A stretch of DNA of 64,000 nucleotides, taken from positions 2,096,539-2,160,538 of the forward strand of contig NW_004624805.1 in NCBI RefSeq assembly GCF_000247695.1. The letters are read 5' to 3'. Origin of the DNA: Heterocephalus glaber. Taxonomy: Eukaryota > Chordata > Mammalia > Rodentia > Bathyergidae. Within the stretch, counting starts at the first letter, position 1. Each line of letters starts with the position of its first letter. Shown here piece by piece: positions 22,931-35,309 of this stretch. Below the pieces are notes generated by a model. The model saw nothing but the letters and a program-made list of their open reading frames with translations. It had not been told where the DNA came from and did not search any database. A program made the position numbers and the translations under genes.

Positions 22931-23837
22931 GCCCCTGGACCATGCAGGGTGAGCCGCACCGGAAGCGCAATGCTGTCCACCTCCTCTCCGTGGGCATCCA
23001 TCTCTGCTGTGATGCAGCAGGTGCCCAGGTGAGGACTGCATGCGCCTTGCCACATCCACCGTGCTCCAGGCTCGGCCCTCTGCCCTCCTCCTGCTCCTGG
23101 CCCCGAAGCAGGCACCATGTCCCCCGGATGTGTCTTTCCCAGGCCCCTGCCCTCCCCTCTGCCAGCCACCGTGTGCTGCGATCTCCAGCACCCTTCCACT
23201 CTGCCCACGTGCTCTGTGGGTGGCCTCGACTTAGCCCATAGCTTGAGACAGCATTTACTTGCTGGTGATTTTTGAATTTATGGCTCTGCTCAGAACAATT
23301 CTCTGGCCTCTAGACCATGTGTCCAGCTGGCTGCTCCACATTTCCGTGCATCACAGCCCCTCAGAGCTCATACGGCCCCCATGAATTCTTGACTGCTGCC
23401 CTTTGCACAGGTTTCTCTCCTGTCTTCCCTGAACCAGGGCAGTGGGACTTTCATCCTCCACCCGTGGCTCTGCCCGAACCCAGGATGCCTGCTGGCCTCT
23501 CCTTGTCACTTACCTTTGTGGCCAAGCTTTCAGAAGTCGTCATCCACTCTGCCTCTAAAGTCCATCTTGGCTCTATCTACTTTTGGACACTTCTTTTCTT
23601 GCCATAGTCCAGGCCACAGCCGGCTTCTGAAGTGCTTGCTCGCTCTGCGTGGGGAAGCTGCCTCCAAATCTCTTCCTGCGCAGCATCTGGGGAGGTGCAC
23701 GGCCTGCACAGAACCTTTGATGGCCTTCCCTGTGCAGCTAATCTTGTGCCACTTGGCTTGGCCCTTGCCTTCCTGTAAGCCTTCCTTCTCTCCTGGTGTC
23801 TCTGCCCTCCCTTCTTTCCCAGCCTGCAAGCCCCCAC

Positions 23838-23881
<44 letters not shown>

Positions 23882-24302
23882 TGATGCTCAGTACACAAGC
23901 ACTGTGCTCAGTACTCAGTGTGTGCTCACTCTCCAGTGACCCTGCACAGCATGGACTGGGCACATGGGTACTGACTGTGACTGTTGAATTGATTGCCATG
24001 TGATAGATCTTAGAGTCACTAAAATGAACCAGAGAAAATCCTGCCAAACAAGAGCTCTTCAGTATACTGAGTGGAATGAGCATGGGCACAGGAATGCGTA
24101 CAATTCAATGTGATAATTGTGATCGTGAGGGGAAGCCAACCTGGTGTCTTGAAGTAGCATAGGCAAGTTTTCTGAGGAAAAGGAACATTTGAATTGTTTT
24201 GATGATCCTCTGTGCAAATCTGAAGCATCATATAAAAACAGTAATTTTGGGAAACATAATTCGTAGCATCAGCTTTTTTTTCCCTATTTTGATATTTCCA
24301 AA
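22931..24302. other. no gene recognised; GC-rich, contains a (TG)n tract
   Basis: GC-rich single-copy-like DNA. At 23,580-23,830 the text is pyrimidine-rich and could hide an old LINE2 or MIR relic, but I could not align it. Open frames on both strands here include the TG microsatellite and are not credible. Confidence 0.4.
23840..23879. repeat. (TG)20 microsatellite
   Basis: Twenty uninterrupted TG units. Confidence 0.97.
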
Positions 24303-24620
24303 TGTATTCGTCAGTTTGCCTGCCACTAAAGACACAGGACCTGACACCCACAAATTAGAGGAAACTGAAACTGGCTCACAGTTTCAGAAATTTCAGTCCA
24401 CGGTCAGCTGGCTCCAGGGCAGGAAGATCACAGAAGAAGGGCCTAGTTCCTGGCGGGTGGGAAGTGCACAGTGGAAGAGTGAGTGGCAGATAAGAAGGAG
24501 GGAGCAGACATAGCCCCGCAGCCATGCCTCCCTTACCCAGCTGAGCACACCCAGGTAGGTCCCACGGCCAGTCAGTCTGACGCCCCACCTCACCTGTCAC
24601 CAAGCACTCCATGCAGATCT
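24303..24620 (-). mobile_element. MaLR-type LTR (antisense)
   Basis: The text runs TTCGTCAGTTTGCCTGCCAC, GAAACTGGCTCACAGTTTCA, TTTCAGTCCACGGTCAGCTG, GCAGGAAGATCACAGAAG. This is the order seen in the LTRs at 13,913 and 34,205. The right end, around CAGTCTGACGCCCCACCTCA, is approximate. Confidence 0.7.
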
Positions 24621-24637
24621 GTTACCTTCGTGTCCCG

Positions 24638-24712
24638 ATGTAGAGCATTTGTGTAGCACATGCAAGAAGGCCATGGGGCGGTCCCTAGCACTGCAAAAGA
24701 CAAACAATAAAA
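24638..24712 (+). mobile_element. 5'-truncated ID SINE
   Basis: GTAGAGCATTTGTGTAGCAC, then AGGCCATGGGGCGGTCCC and TAGCACTGCAAAAG with an A-rich tail. The start of the unit is missing. Confidence 0.6.
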
Positions 24713-25424
24713 TTAAAACAGCTTAAGCTTAATCTTTATAATAAAAGAGTTGTAAAACTTTGAGTGAAATAATTATTTCACACACAGAGAGATAAAGATG
24801 TGCGAGGACTCACTAGTGTCGTGAAACGAGGCAGTATGGGATGTTTTACTGGGAGTTTGCTCACCAGTTTCTGGAAGTCAGCTTACAGGCACTAGAAATT
24901 AAACTTCTTGAAATAAAATGTCCCAAAGTCAAAGAGTAGAAGAAAAATTAGAGGAAAGATGAGAAATGTTGAAATCCTCCTACTCGGTTTATGAGTCGAG
25001 CGGGGAGCTGGGAAGGGTAGGCTGTGAGGGAGGGAGGAAACACAATCAGGTTCTTCTGGCGATGTTCCACTTGTAAGAGTCGGTGGATACTTTTACAGGT
25101 ACCAGCTAGTCCCTCCTGAAAGTCTGTTAACGAGGACAGGCTGTGAAGCCACAACTGGAAAGATAAACGTTTTTCTGGAGAGTAATTTTAGCGCAGTGTG
25201 GAAAATGTGCAGAGAGAAAAATGAAAGATCAAATGGAAAGTCCAGCCACAGGCCAAGGCACCGTGCAGAAGAGCGAGGACCGGTGTCCTAACGAGCCCCA
25301 CGCCAGGCAGCAGCGGCTGGGGCCTCTGGTCCATGGGGGTGGCCCAGGACAGCATTCATTTACACTCTGCACCGCAGCGTGGCTGTCGTTTTGAGGGTGC
25401 AGATACACTGGAAAGTAGGAAGAT
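24713..25424. other. no gene recognised
   Basis: No exon or repeat recognised. Confidence 0.4.
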
Positions 25425-25544
25425 CTAAGACCACCAAGGGCCGGGGATTTAGCTCAGGGGTTCCAGTGCCTGCCTTGCAAGCACAAGGTCCTGAGTTCGA
25501 TCCCCGGTACCAAAAACAAACAAACAAACTAAGACCACCAAGGG
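25425..25544 (+). mobile_element. young ID SINE with perfect 16-bp target duplication
   Basis: The ID body (25,441-25,528) contains GGATTTAGCTCAGGGGTTCC (A box), GCCTTGCAAGCACAAGG and a good B box in GTCCTGAGTTCGATCCCC, then a CAAA-repeat tail. It is flanked by identical 16-bp direct repeats CTAAGACCACCAAGGG at 25,425-25,440 and 25,529-25,544. The intact promoter boxes and perfect duplication indicate recent L1-driven retrotransposition. It resembles a tRNA gene but is not one. Confidence 0.95.
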
Positions 25545-28500
25545 GCAGCTCCCCGTCTCTTCACGCAGATCTGTAAAGTTTCTGATCGGAGACTCGGCAT
25601 ACAGCAGGCTTGTGCGCAGGCTGGGGGCGGGCTGCTCTGGGCCTCTGCTCCCTCTCCCAGCTTCTCTGTCTCCCTCTCTCACCACCAGAGTCACACAGGC
25701 CTCGCTCAGACCCAGACCACCCTCTCCTCCTCCTGTTTCCTCTGAACACCAAGACACGAGACACGAGACACGACACGGGCCTCACAGTGCTTCTCCGGAG
25801 CTCAGGATTAACCCTGCCGCGCCTGACGGGCCTTGATGTTTCTGGTTGCCCTGACTTGCAGTTCCCGATCATACCAGCCCCGGGAGGCGCAGGAAGGGCC
25901 GATGTGGCAGTGGGATGATGGCCATAGCGCATTCCCAGCCTGCTGCCTGCGCCTTGGCCCACGCTGCGTGTCACGGTGAGAGAATCTGAAATCAGCACAG
26001 GCTGCTGTGGAGGGCTCTGTACTGAGGCCTCTAAATACCTCCGAGAAACATGAGTCATGTCCTTCCCAGGACAGGCTCCCTCAGTAAAACTGTCCCGTTT
26101 CAACAAGGGTGACGGAAAGCAACCCTGAGAGTCACAGTCCAGCTCGGAGCATTGCTATTTTTTTGAGTGTGGAGGTGTTTTCTTCCAGTCAGAGGGACTT
26201 CTCTGCTCACATAGGCAGTCGCTGAGTTCCAGTGGCTGGGTTTCTAAGACTAGTTAGTATCTGCAGGAGCGATTTGATTTCATTTTAAACAGGAAACAAT
26301 TCAGGGGCTTTGTGATAAGGCGGGGCTTCCTCTTCTCTAGAGCCACCTGCTGGGCTAGGTCCCCAAGTCTCTTCAGCAATAGCTGGGAATGTTTACTTCT
26401 GTGGCCTCCAATCCTCAGCCTAAAGATCTGTTGGCGTCTCTGTCCTAATGGTTGTCCTTTGGGGAGTTTAAGGCAGATTTCAAATTATGCTGGGACCATC
26501 CTTGGAGGACTTTTGCTCTATTTCTTTGTCTATTATGAATAAAAAATGGCAAGAGATGTTTGTGGAATACAGACAAGTTTGCGTTTGGTTGTGGATCAGA
26601 GATGGCTGCTTTTGACATCACGAACTCACCCAGCCTCGTAGAAAGTGCTGCCAGGAGCCTCGAGAGAGCTGGATCTGTTTTGCTCGGTTGACTGGGGTGA
26701 GCAAGGGTCCAGAGACTGTGCAGGCTTTAAAGCTCAAAGCCTCGAATCCTGAAAACCCCGTGGTCCTGGGCAGACAGGGTTGGTTATTTAACATTAAAGT
26801 CAGAATGAGTGAAAAAAGGAGAATTGAGGAGACTGAGGTGATGTGGGGCTCCGATTCCCTTTTGCATGTGGGGCTGGCTTTACCACGGGTTGGGGGTAGA
26901 GCTGGGCGGGGCACGACATCTGGAATGTGTCTTGCAGTGACACTGTGCTTGAGACAGCTCATCCCTAATAGTGGCCAAGTTTAGATTAGCAGCGAGACAT
27001 GTGACAGCAGCAGAGGTTGGGCCTGAGCCAATTTTTAAAAAGCAGTTTCTACTAAAAAGAATTAAGGGATGGACAATAAGTTTCAGAGTAGAAAATCTTC
27101 CTGAATTCTCAGATAGTCTGATTGTTTCTTGTGGGTCCACAACATCTGTACTGTGTTCCATATCAGTGAGCATCACAAACTCTCAACTTACATGTGTGCA
27201 AATAAACTTCAGATGAGGAGTGACTACGACTTCTCATTTTCCTATTTCTGACAGCAGGTATTGTGCCTAGTATTTAGTGGGTACTTACTCATTGAAAAAT
27301 GCTTTAATAAATGCATACTTGGGGTAAGGGAGTCGTTAAAGGACAATAAATAGCAAGCCCTCACATTTACTGTGTGGGCCAGGATGTGAACATTTGCCTT
27401 GTAGGATTTATTTCTGTTTTACTTTTTTCCTTAGGCACCCTAAATGAAAATGCAAGTGTTAGGCTTTTCCTTGCTGAATTAGGAGGAAATTATTTGCCTT
27501 TGATGAGTGATGAGAACGTAAGGGTTGGTAGTGACGGTCAGGCAGCTTCTCTGGTCAGATGCAAACATCTGTCCACCTCCCAGGAAGGAGACTCGGCAGA
27601 TGCGTGTCCATGAGACTGGTGAGCAGCACGCTTTGTCTTCAGAGGACGGGGAAGGGACTTTGTCCTAATGCCATCAGGTGCTCTTGATAACTGCCCTCCT
27701 GGCTGCTGCCGCTGTCCAGTGGCCCCACAGGGCCCTCAGCTAGCGTGTGGGACTGGGAGTCTAGTGAGTGCAGTGGAGAATGCTCTCAACGTCCACTGGG
27801 GGTTGAAGGGAGCTTGCTAGAGTCCCCCTCCCTCCCCCGCTTCTTTCCTATCCAATGGAGGAAGGACGCGCTCCCCCGAGGCAGCCCTCCTTTGCTCCGG
27901 ACACTCGATGCTTGCTATTTGTCTGCTCTGGAGAAGGTGGGGATGGCTCGGCCTCAGGAATGGACTTGAGCGTTGGCACACGTCTTTGTGTTTGTAAAGC
28001 TGCCAGGTGTGGTCCCCTCTCTGTGTCTGCCTTTCAGCTGGGCTCAGCCTTCAGGCAACAGCTGTTCTTTGCCTTTCACCTGTTTCTAAGTCCCTTTGAG
28101 GGCCTGCCTGATGCTCTGTGTGTGAGCCCCATTGTCCTTCTGGCTCCCTGTCCGAAAAGCTTCATCAACAACCCCAGGCTTCCTTCCCAGCACTGCCATT
28201 AACCGTTTCTCATCTCCAGGGTTTCACTAGATCCAAGTTGTAGCTTTTACTTGGGTTTCTCACTGCCTTTCCTTATCGAAAGCCACAGCATTTCGCACCA
28301 GATCACTAGTGATATAAAACTGAGATGTCTCTGAGAAGGGAGAGTCTTCCTGTGGCAGTAGGCAGGACTTACAATCTTGCTTTGTGTCTCTGGCACCATT
28401 AAGTCCAAGCTAGACACTGCAACTGGAGTTCAACACATGCGATGGGGCAAGAGGAAGAATATAAATCTGAAAAGGAACATGAAATTAAATAATCTGGTTT

Positions 28501-31283
28501 GTAAAATGTTATTACCTCATTTTCAGAGTGACATCTCTGCACACCTGGCTCCCCAAAGAGCTTTGCTCCCACATTCACAGTGCAGTGCATCCTCCACTGG
28601 GACACTGGGAGGACTGAAGCATGGACAGACTGCTGGACAGAGCGAGGCCATGGAGACAGGGGGCTCCTGCCAGTCCCGACCTGGGGGCATCTTCCGGCCC
28701 ATTTTCCTTCTCAATTCTGTCCTCCTCCATCACTGAGATATCCTCGCCCTCAGGGGACAAGTCCTTTTAGAGCTTGAACTCATGTCACTTCTACCCTGGG
28801 TCCCCATGGGGCAAACATCAGACTCCAGGGTGGCAAACCAAGAAGCATGCGAAGGGGCTCGCTCAGCCTCCTTCAGAGGAGGAGCACTGTGCCATGACAC
28901 AGCCCCTTCCTGCATCCCGAAGTGTTGGGTATAGAGTTTAAAATTAAAATCAGGAAATGGAGAGATGCTGTTGCTATGTAGATGGGACCATATACCATCT
29001 GGAAACTGGTTATGCTTTTCTTGTTGTAAAACAGGCTACATGATGTTGTTTTGAGAGGCTGCAAAGGTTTTCAGACTCTCTGAGCAGATTGTTGGACACT
29101 TCCCTGGCCAGGCTGATTCTTTCCTTGATAAATGAGGAAGCCATAGCACCAAGAAATGTCATCATCATGAAAACAAAATGATGTGTACCTCGCTGCCCTT
29201 GACCTGGGAAGTGCTGGGGAGGTCCGTTCTCAAGATGGTGTGCTTTTTTTTTAAGTTGACCTCAAGATAGTAAAACTATACTTCAAAATATTAGGCTGCT
29301 GTTGCTTCACCGATCAAAAGAAGAAAGGGGTTGTTTTTAATGTTTAATCTGGTTTATACTAAGGCGGCACACAGGATTTGCTCAGACCAGCTATTTTGTA
29401 TCCTTAGTTAACACATCCAGAAATTGAAAGGGTCTGATGTCTGAAAAGAGGGTAACAAAGCTCTCCACGCTGGAGTAAATCTGACACCAAAACAGATTGC
29501 AGCAATAACAAGGGAAAAAAGCTCATTAAGCCAGACATGTTTGAAATATTGGGACTTGCTGTAGAACCACAATGAAGAGCGATCAGACAAAAGCACTGAG
29601 TGTCTCTATTGTAAAATCAAAGCTCCAGTTTATGAGCAGACTTTGAACATAGTTGAAGTAATAGGTTCATTATTCTGGCCAATACTCACTTTTAACTATG
29701 AAACAATGTTAATATGTTAAGATTCTTTGGAAGTATGAATTAAATCTGCATTTCCATGAAATTTTTAGGGACATGTTTTATTTTTCTTCATTAAAGAATC
29801 CAGCTATTTCTTAAATGTGGTAAATCTTAAATGTGTTCCTATAGGAGCAACTGAGTATTAAGGCAGTGTCAGACAGTTAGCTTTAGGAATCACAGCATAA
29901 CGTTAGCTGCAAATATATAATCTAAAAGAGAGCCCTGCCATGCAGTCTGACTGCAGTCAGGTAGTAGTTGGTCTAGAAGTAGTCCAAAAAAAGTGTTATG
30001 GATGTTTTCACTGTATCTTAAAATAAAGTGTGTTTAGGGATTATTGAAACATTTAATGAAAACCTTAGTTTGTGCAAAAATTTGACAAGTGAGAAGTATT
30101 TATAATGCTTCGGTGGGAATCAGGCAGGGGAAAACTTTGCTTAATTACACTTTCCTTTGAAAAAAATCTATAGAATTAAAATAATGATAAAAACAATGCA
30201 ACATGGATAGGCAGAATAAAAATATTTAGAATAAACTTGAAATGACCGATGTCGAGGAATCTTTTGACAGTCTTGTGATCATGGACATGAATTTATTGCA
30301 AAGTCATTCCTGTGATTACTACGGAAAAAACTGGAACTTCAAATATCAGACATTCTAACTTTAAAATTTTCATTTTCCTAAATTTTTTTAATGATAGATT
30401 GTTAACTTACCACTGTTTTAAGTAATGGGTTAGTAAGCAGAGCACTACCTTGTACAAGAATAATATGTGCAATACCATTTTTAATAATCTTTAGAGAACT
30501 ATGTATTAATACAAAATATTTCATTTTAACCACACAGAACTCTGTAAGGTTTTCAGGGCAGACTTATTCTTGGTTTTGTTTATTGTTTTTTTAAAAAAGA
30601 ATCATGTGCCTTTGAGTTCCCTCCAGATGGGAACTGTAGGCCCAGGAGCCAGTTATTCTTGACGGTAGATCAGGGCCACTGAATTGTGCTGATTAAAGAA
30701 GATACTACTGGTTTTGTTTTGTTCTTGAATGAGATCTAAAGCATTACAAATCTTTCCAGCCTAGATACTGAAGGTCCCTTTCAGTGGCAGAGCATGAACT
30801 TCACATATGCAAGGGCCCAGTTTTAATCTTCAGCATGGACACATACAAATAAAATAACTAGAATTTAAGAAATCTTGGCCCAGTTCCAGGTTAAAATATA
30901 ACCTGGATCATTATTCCTTGGCATCCCCCAATGGCTAAAGGCAGTTTAACTCTTCATTTCAATGTAAGTTCAAGGCATCATTTTGTGTCCTACCAGTGGT
31001 GTTGGTTGGTTGATTTCATTTGCATTACAGTTTACTCCAAGGGCATTCAAAAGTTCCTTTTATGAATGATTAATAGTTTATGAGTTGCCATCATTTATTG
31101 AGCATATTCTGAAAACCAATAAAATTGGTCAAACAACTGAGAATGAACTCCAAATATTTAAAGACCTTTTAGAATAATGGAGATTCTTACTGTGCAAAGG
31201 AAGTTTTGGGAATTATCTTTTCATTTAAAAAGGTTTTGTTTAGTAGGCAGTGGGATGTATACAAGTATGGAATTTTGGGGAAA
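25545..31283. other. long repeat-poor interval, no gene recognised
   Basis: Nearly 6 kb with only one clear SINE fragment (30,775). No exon is recognised and open frames are short and strand-overlapping. 29.2-31.2 kb is AT-rich and unusually free of recognisable insertions. A perfect 14-bp palindrome, CTGACTGCAGTCAG, lies at 29,947-29,960. The scarcity of insertions could reflect conserved noncoding function or simply repeats too old to see. Confidence 0.45.
30775..30860 (+). mobile_element. degenerate ID SINE fragment
   Basis: TTCAGTGGCAGAGCATGAAC, then AAGGGCCCAGTTTTAATCTT and CAGCATGGACACATAC with an AAATAAAA tail. This is the central and 3' part of an old ID. Confidence 0.6.
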
Positions 31284-31762
31284 GGTAAGGTGTTGGGGAT
31301 CAGCCGGGACATGCATAGATTGGTGGGAGCCAGGGTACAAGCCCCAGAGTCCTGAGGCCTGGTGTTAACTTGCCTCGGGAACAGAGAAGTAATCAAAAGA
31401 CCGTAGACTTCCTGGCTGTGTGGCAAAGCCAGATAGCATTCGCTGAGACAATATAAAATATGGACATCCTGACGTGGAGAGAAGGATCTTAACTTGCTCC
31501 CCTTTGAGATGCTAGACTTGGTCCCTGTCTCACTGTCTGAATCTTACTGCAGTCGCTCTTCCTGAGATAGTACACTACCCCCTCCCCTGCGCTCCTTGCT
31601 GATTAATATGGGCCCACTGTGGAGTTCGTTGAAGCCTGCCTACTAGAGACAGATTTCTCTCCATCCCCCTTGCACACTGAATATTGTTTCTGTCTCTTTC
31701 TTTTATTCCCCATCGTTCTCTGTGCAGGTATTCAGGCATCTGAAGAGCTCTCCACGGTAAGG
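31284..31762 (+). mobile_element. solo LTR of an endogenous retrovirus (ERVK/IAP-like class II suspected)
   Basis: A 465-bp unit (31,291-31,755) starts TGTTGGGGATCAGCCGGGAC and ends CTCTCCAC. It is flanked by identical 7-bp direct repeats GGTAAGG at 31,284-31,290 and 31,756-31,762. A TATA-like AATATAAAATATGG lies at about 31,450, in the expected promoter position, which sets the plus orientation. No viral internal genes are present, so this looks like the product of recombination between two LTRs. The final C beyond CA is irregular: either the duplication is shorter or longer than it looks, or the end has mutated. Confidence 0.6.
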
Positions 31763-34203
31763 TCATGTTAACTTGGGAATAGTCAGTGTGGAATCAGTTA
31801 TCTAAGGTGAAAAATGGATGCAAAGAAAATGAGGTCTGAGAACTGTAGTCTAGTACGGACAACGTGTATCAGAGCAATCCTTGGGCTGGCTGTAGAGCAG
31901 AACCACATTCAGAGATTAAAATCAGATAGTGGTAGCTGAGCTCTCTCCCAGGGCTCCTGCCTCAGTTATCTGGTCTAGGAGTCAGGCATAAGAGTTCTGT
32001 AGGTGCTTTCCAAGTTGTTCTGATATGTAGATGGCATGGAGAACCATTGTTCCAGAAGTTAGGAAGATAAAGGGGGAATCCTCGAAGGAGATTGAGAAAT
32101 AAAAGGAGAAATAAAGTAGAAGGACACTTGGAAACCAGATGCAGAAAGTGTACAGGAAAGGGGCTATTCTGCTCTGTCAAGCACTGTTGGTGCAGCAAAT
32201 AAGATGAGAATATTGACCTTTGTTTGGTCATCGTGAAGGTCACTGCTGACCTTGACAAGGGTGGTTTCCATGGAGTTGGCAGCGTGAAGGGCTAAATGGA
32301 GTAGGTTCAGGAGAGGCTAAAAAGGGAGAGTCAACAGAGACAATTCCTTAGGGAAGTTTTGTTATAATGGAGAATAGAAATATGGCGAGGGGCTTCGGAG
32401 GGATTTAGAGTTAAAGGAATTTTTTAAAAAAAGATAAATAGTGGAACATATTTGTATGCTGATGGGGATGATCAAGTAGAGAGGGGAAGTAAGGAATGAA
32501 GAAGAAATAGAGACAGTTGTAGGAGAAAAGCACTGCATAGATGAGGAAGAGAGGTCCACACAAGAGGAGGGGCTCAGAGAGAAGGGTGGGTCCTCCGCTG
32601 AAACAGGAAGGAAGGCAACACTACAAGAACCAAAACAGTTAAGTGAATGGCAGGGTGGCCCAGCAGCAGAAAGATCAGTAGTTGAACATGAACAGAGAGC
32701 AGGAGGAAGAGGAGGTATGAAAAGAGAGAATATTTAACATAGTCACCCTTGAGGGATGGAAAACATGGTAGGATTGATGGACAGTATTTGGGGCCCCTTT
32801 GTGGTGTATTGGCATGGATTTAAGTGAGACAAATGGACACGATTGACTGGTTTCTCCATCTATTTCACTTTGGGTATAGATGTAGGTTTTTTCCCGTGGG
32901 TGAGTGTCAGGAAGAGAAAAAAGGAAACAGAAGCTGAGAGCATAGGTAAAGTGGTGGACCGTGGAATCTAAGCTGTAGATGGGGGGGGACAGTGGAAAGA
33001 TGGTGGGGTCAGCAGACCTGTGGTCCCAGTGGGAAGGAAGAGCTGTTGCAATGGGATATGAGGGAGGGTGCCTGGAGATGTAGGAGCTGGTGGGAAGAAA
33101 ACGAGCTGCTTGCAATTAAGCTTATGGAAGAAATGCGGTTACTGCTGCTGACATTGTAGGTGTGTGGTCTTGGGAGCGGGGCGGCTCTCGGGCTGCTCCT
33201 AGGTGGGGGAAGACAGGCTCCATTGGCTGCGAGAATGTTTAGGGAATGAGCAGGGATAGTCCTTTATTTCCTTCTGCTATTAAATGGCACTGCAGGGATA
33301 GTTTTCATCGATCGGGAATCCCTGTGAATTACAACAGGAGAAATGAAGAGACAGGCAGCGAGCCAGGAGCAAAGCTCTAGGAGTGAGAAGGAATGAACTG
33401 AGTGTCTAGAGCTGACTGCAACAAAGAGGGCACAACATCTGACATGCTGTACAGGTCTGGCCAGGTGTCGAGCTCTTCAAAGGAGAACAGCACTTTCACA
33501 GAGAGGGAGCCACATGGCCTGGAAACAGTGCTGAGGAGGAAGAGGACGTCTTTCCTAGCTCTCAGCCCAGAGAGGCAAGGATGTGAAAGAAACATGACCA
33601 TTCAGCCTTTTGTTTAGGCATGAAGGGGAAGGCATCCTTCAGAGAGGAGGTGGAGGAAACCAGAGTTTAGGTGATGACCTTGGATCCTGTTTTCACCAAG
33701 AAAATCAGTATGCTAGGGCATGGTGGGCTCAGCCTAACATGTCTTAGGGTAGCTTGGTATTTGGTTCTAATCAGAGTCTGCTTCTGGGATGAGTGTCTTG
33801 GACTGTGGCCGTGACTCAGTGACCATGGGGAGAGAGGGTCTTCCAAGACCATGCAAAACTCTTTAGGTCTTCTGTCTTCTCTAGGATAATATTATGGCAA
33901 GAAAAAGGTTTAATGTCATCTTAGAGTTCTTTTGGGAAGAGTTTTAAGTTTTTCCTTCAGATAAATTCTAAGAAGTGACATCAAAAGGATTTGATATTGT
34001 CATAGAAATGTGATGAGCTCCCCAACAATCATTTTACATCCAAAGAATCGCCCAAGCCAGTAATGGGAATTATACAATCCACGCCAAGGACTGGTTTAGG
34101 ACTCAGCCAGGATCTACTCCTTTTCACTGGGTTTGAGAGGAAGTCTACTGCTGGTGTGAGGAGGTAGCTTGATGGGTACCTCAAGAAAAAATTCCAATTC
34201 TTT
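31763..34203. other. no gene recognised; strongly purine-rich plus strand
   Basis: No exon or repeat recognised. From about 32,050 to 33,120 the plus strand is markedly purine-rich, especially 32,460-32,720. The apparent minus-strand open frames here arise from that skew. Confidence 0.45.
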
Positions 34204-34204
34204 G

Positions 34205-34580
34205 GTGTTAGCTTTTCAATGCTGTGACGAAGACCTGAGATGCATCAACTTATAGAGAGAAAGATTTGCTTTGGCTGATGGTTTCCAAAGTTCCATTTCA
34301 TGGTTACTTGGTCCTGTTGCTTTTGGGCCTGTGGTGAGGCAGAGCACGGTGGTGGTGAGCATGTGGCAGACGAGTGCCGCTCACATCATGGCAGCTGGGA
34401 AGCATCGAAAGAGAGGGAGGGGCTGGCATCCCAACAGCTCTTTCAAGGGCCCCAGTACCCAAACTTCTTCCCACTAGGCCTCACCTCCTGAATATTCCTC
34501 CTCCGCTAATGGCACCATGGGTGGGGATCAAGCCTTCGGCACATGGGGCTTTGGGGACACCTGGATCAGAACTACACCAT
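34205..34580 (-). mobile_element. MaLR-type LTR (antisense), nearly complete
   Basis: The start is GTGTTAGCTTTTCAATGCTG, then TGACGAAGACCTGAGATG, TTTGGCTGATGGTTTCCAAA, GCTCACATCATGGCAGCTGG, ending in GGGGACACCTGGATCAGA. This is the full layout of a reversed rodent MaLR LTR, diverged but continuous. Confidence 0.75.
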
Positions 34581-34889
34581 CCTTACAAACCGTGTAAGAA
34601 AGAGACAGGTCCCTTCGTTCTTCAGATGATGTTTTAATTGTGAGGCCATGTGTAGTCTCAGGCATCTAATCTGAGGTCCAGACCAACACCTGGAAGAGTC
34701 TCCAGTGTAAACAGATGTGGAGAAGTGGGCCTGGAGACCTGACGCACTCCCGGGGCATGCTTTTGCTTTGGACTTCTTGTTACATGAGATAACATACAAT
34801 AAACTCCTGTGAAGTTGTGGTTCAGAGTTTGCAGCCTCAGTCATTGACAGGCTTTTCCTTAGACACTAACTAATAATTGTGGAAATCCT

Positions 34890-35303
34890 CACAATTTCAT
34901 GGAAACCGCAAATATCCTCCACAATTGTTATTTTGTCAGGTTTGGAAATAGCCAATCCGAGAGCATTATTCGGTTCTCCTTGCTGCTGATTGGCTGCTGC
35001 CCTGTAACACATCTCCGGTAGGTGCACCAGTCTTTCCACATCATAACAGGCTGCTGTACCGCGTGTAGCTGTCTCGAGTGTTCTTGGTTTTGTTCTTCTT
35101 AAAGATCCCTAAGGTGCCTAAAGATCTTAAAGATCCCTGCACCTTCAGTATTTTATTAAATTAAATTACAAAGCTGTGGAAGACATATTTAGGGTTTAAA
35201 CTATGAAAATAGGTCTTTATAGGCATTTTTCTGAAATTCGTGGTTTTTCACAATTCGCGGGTACTCTGGAAACCTGACCCCCATGAACTGCAGGGGCCCA
35301 CTG
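34890..35303. mobile_element. Tigger-like (pogo group) DNA transposon end
   Basis: The right part reads TTTTTCTGAAATTCGTGGTT, TTTCACAATTCGCGGGTACT, GGAAACCTGACCCCCATGAA and finishes GGGGCCCACTGTA, ending on a TA. This CpG-containing CGGG / CCCCC / ACTGTA arrangement is typical of Tigger terminal repeats. The left terminus is not clear, and coordinates on that side are approximate. No transposase frame remains. Confidence 0.55.
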
Positions 35304-35309
35304 TATTTC

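Noticed and set aside
25441..25528. Possible tRNA gene
   Set aside because: The A and B boxes belong to an ID SINE with an A-rich tail and a 16-bp target duplication. The cloverleaf is not complete.
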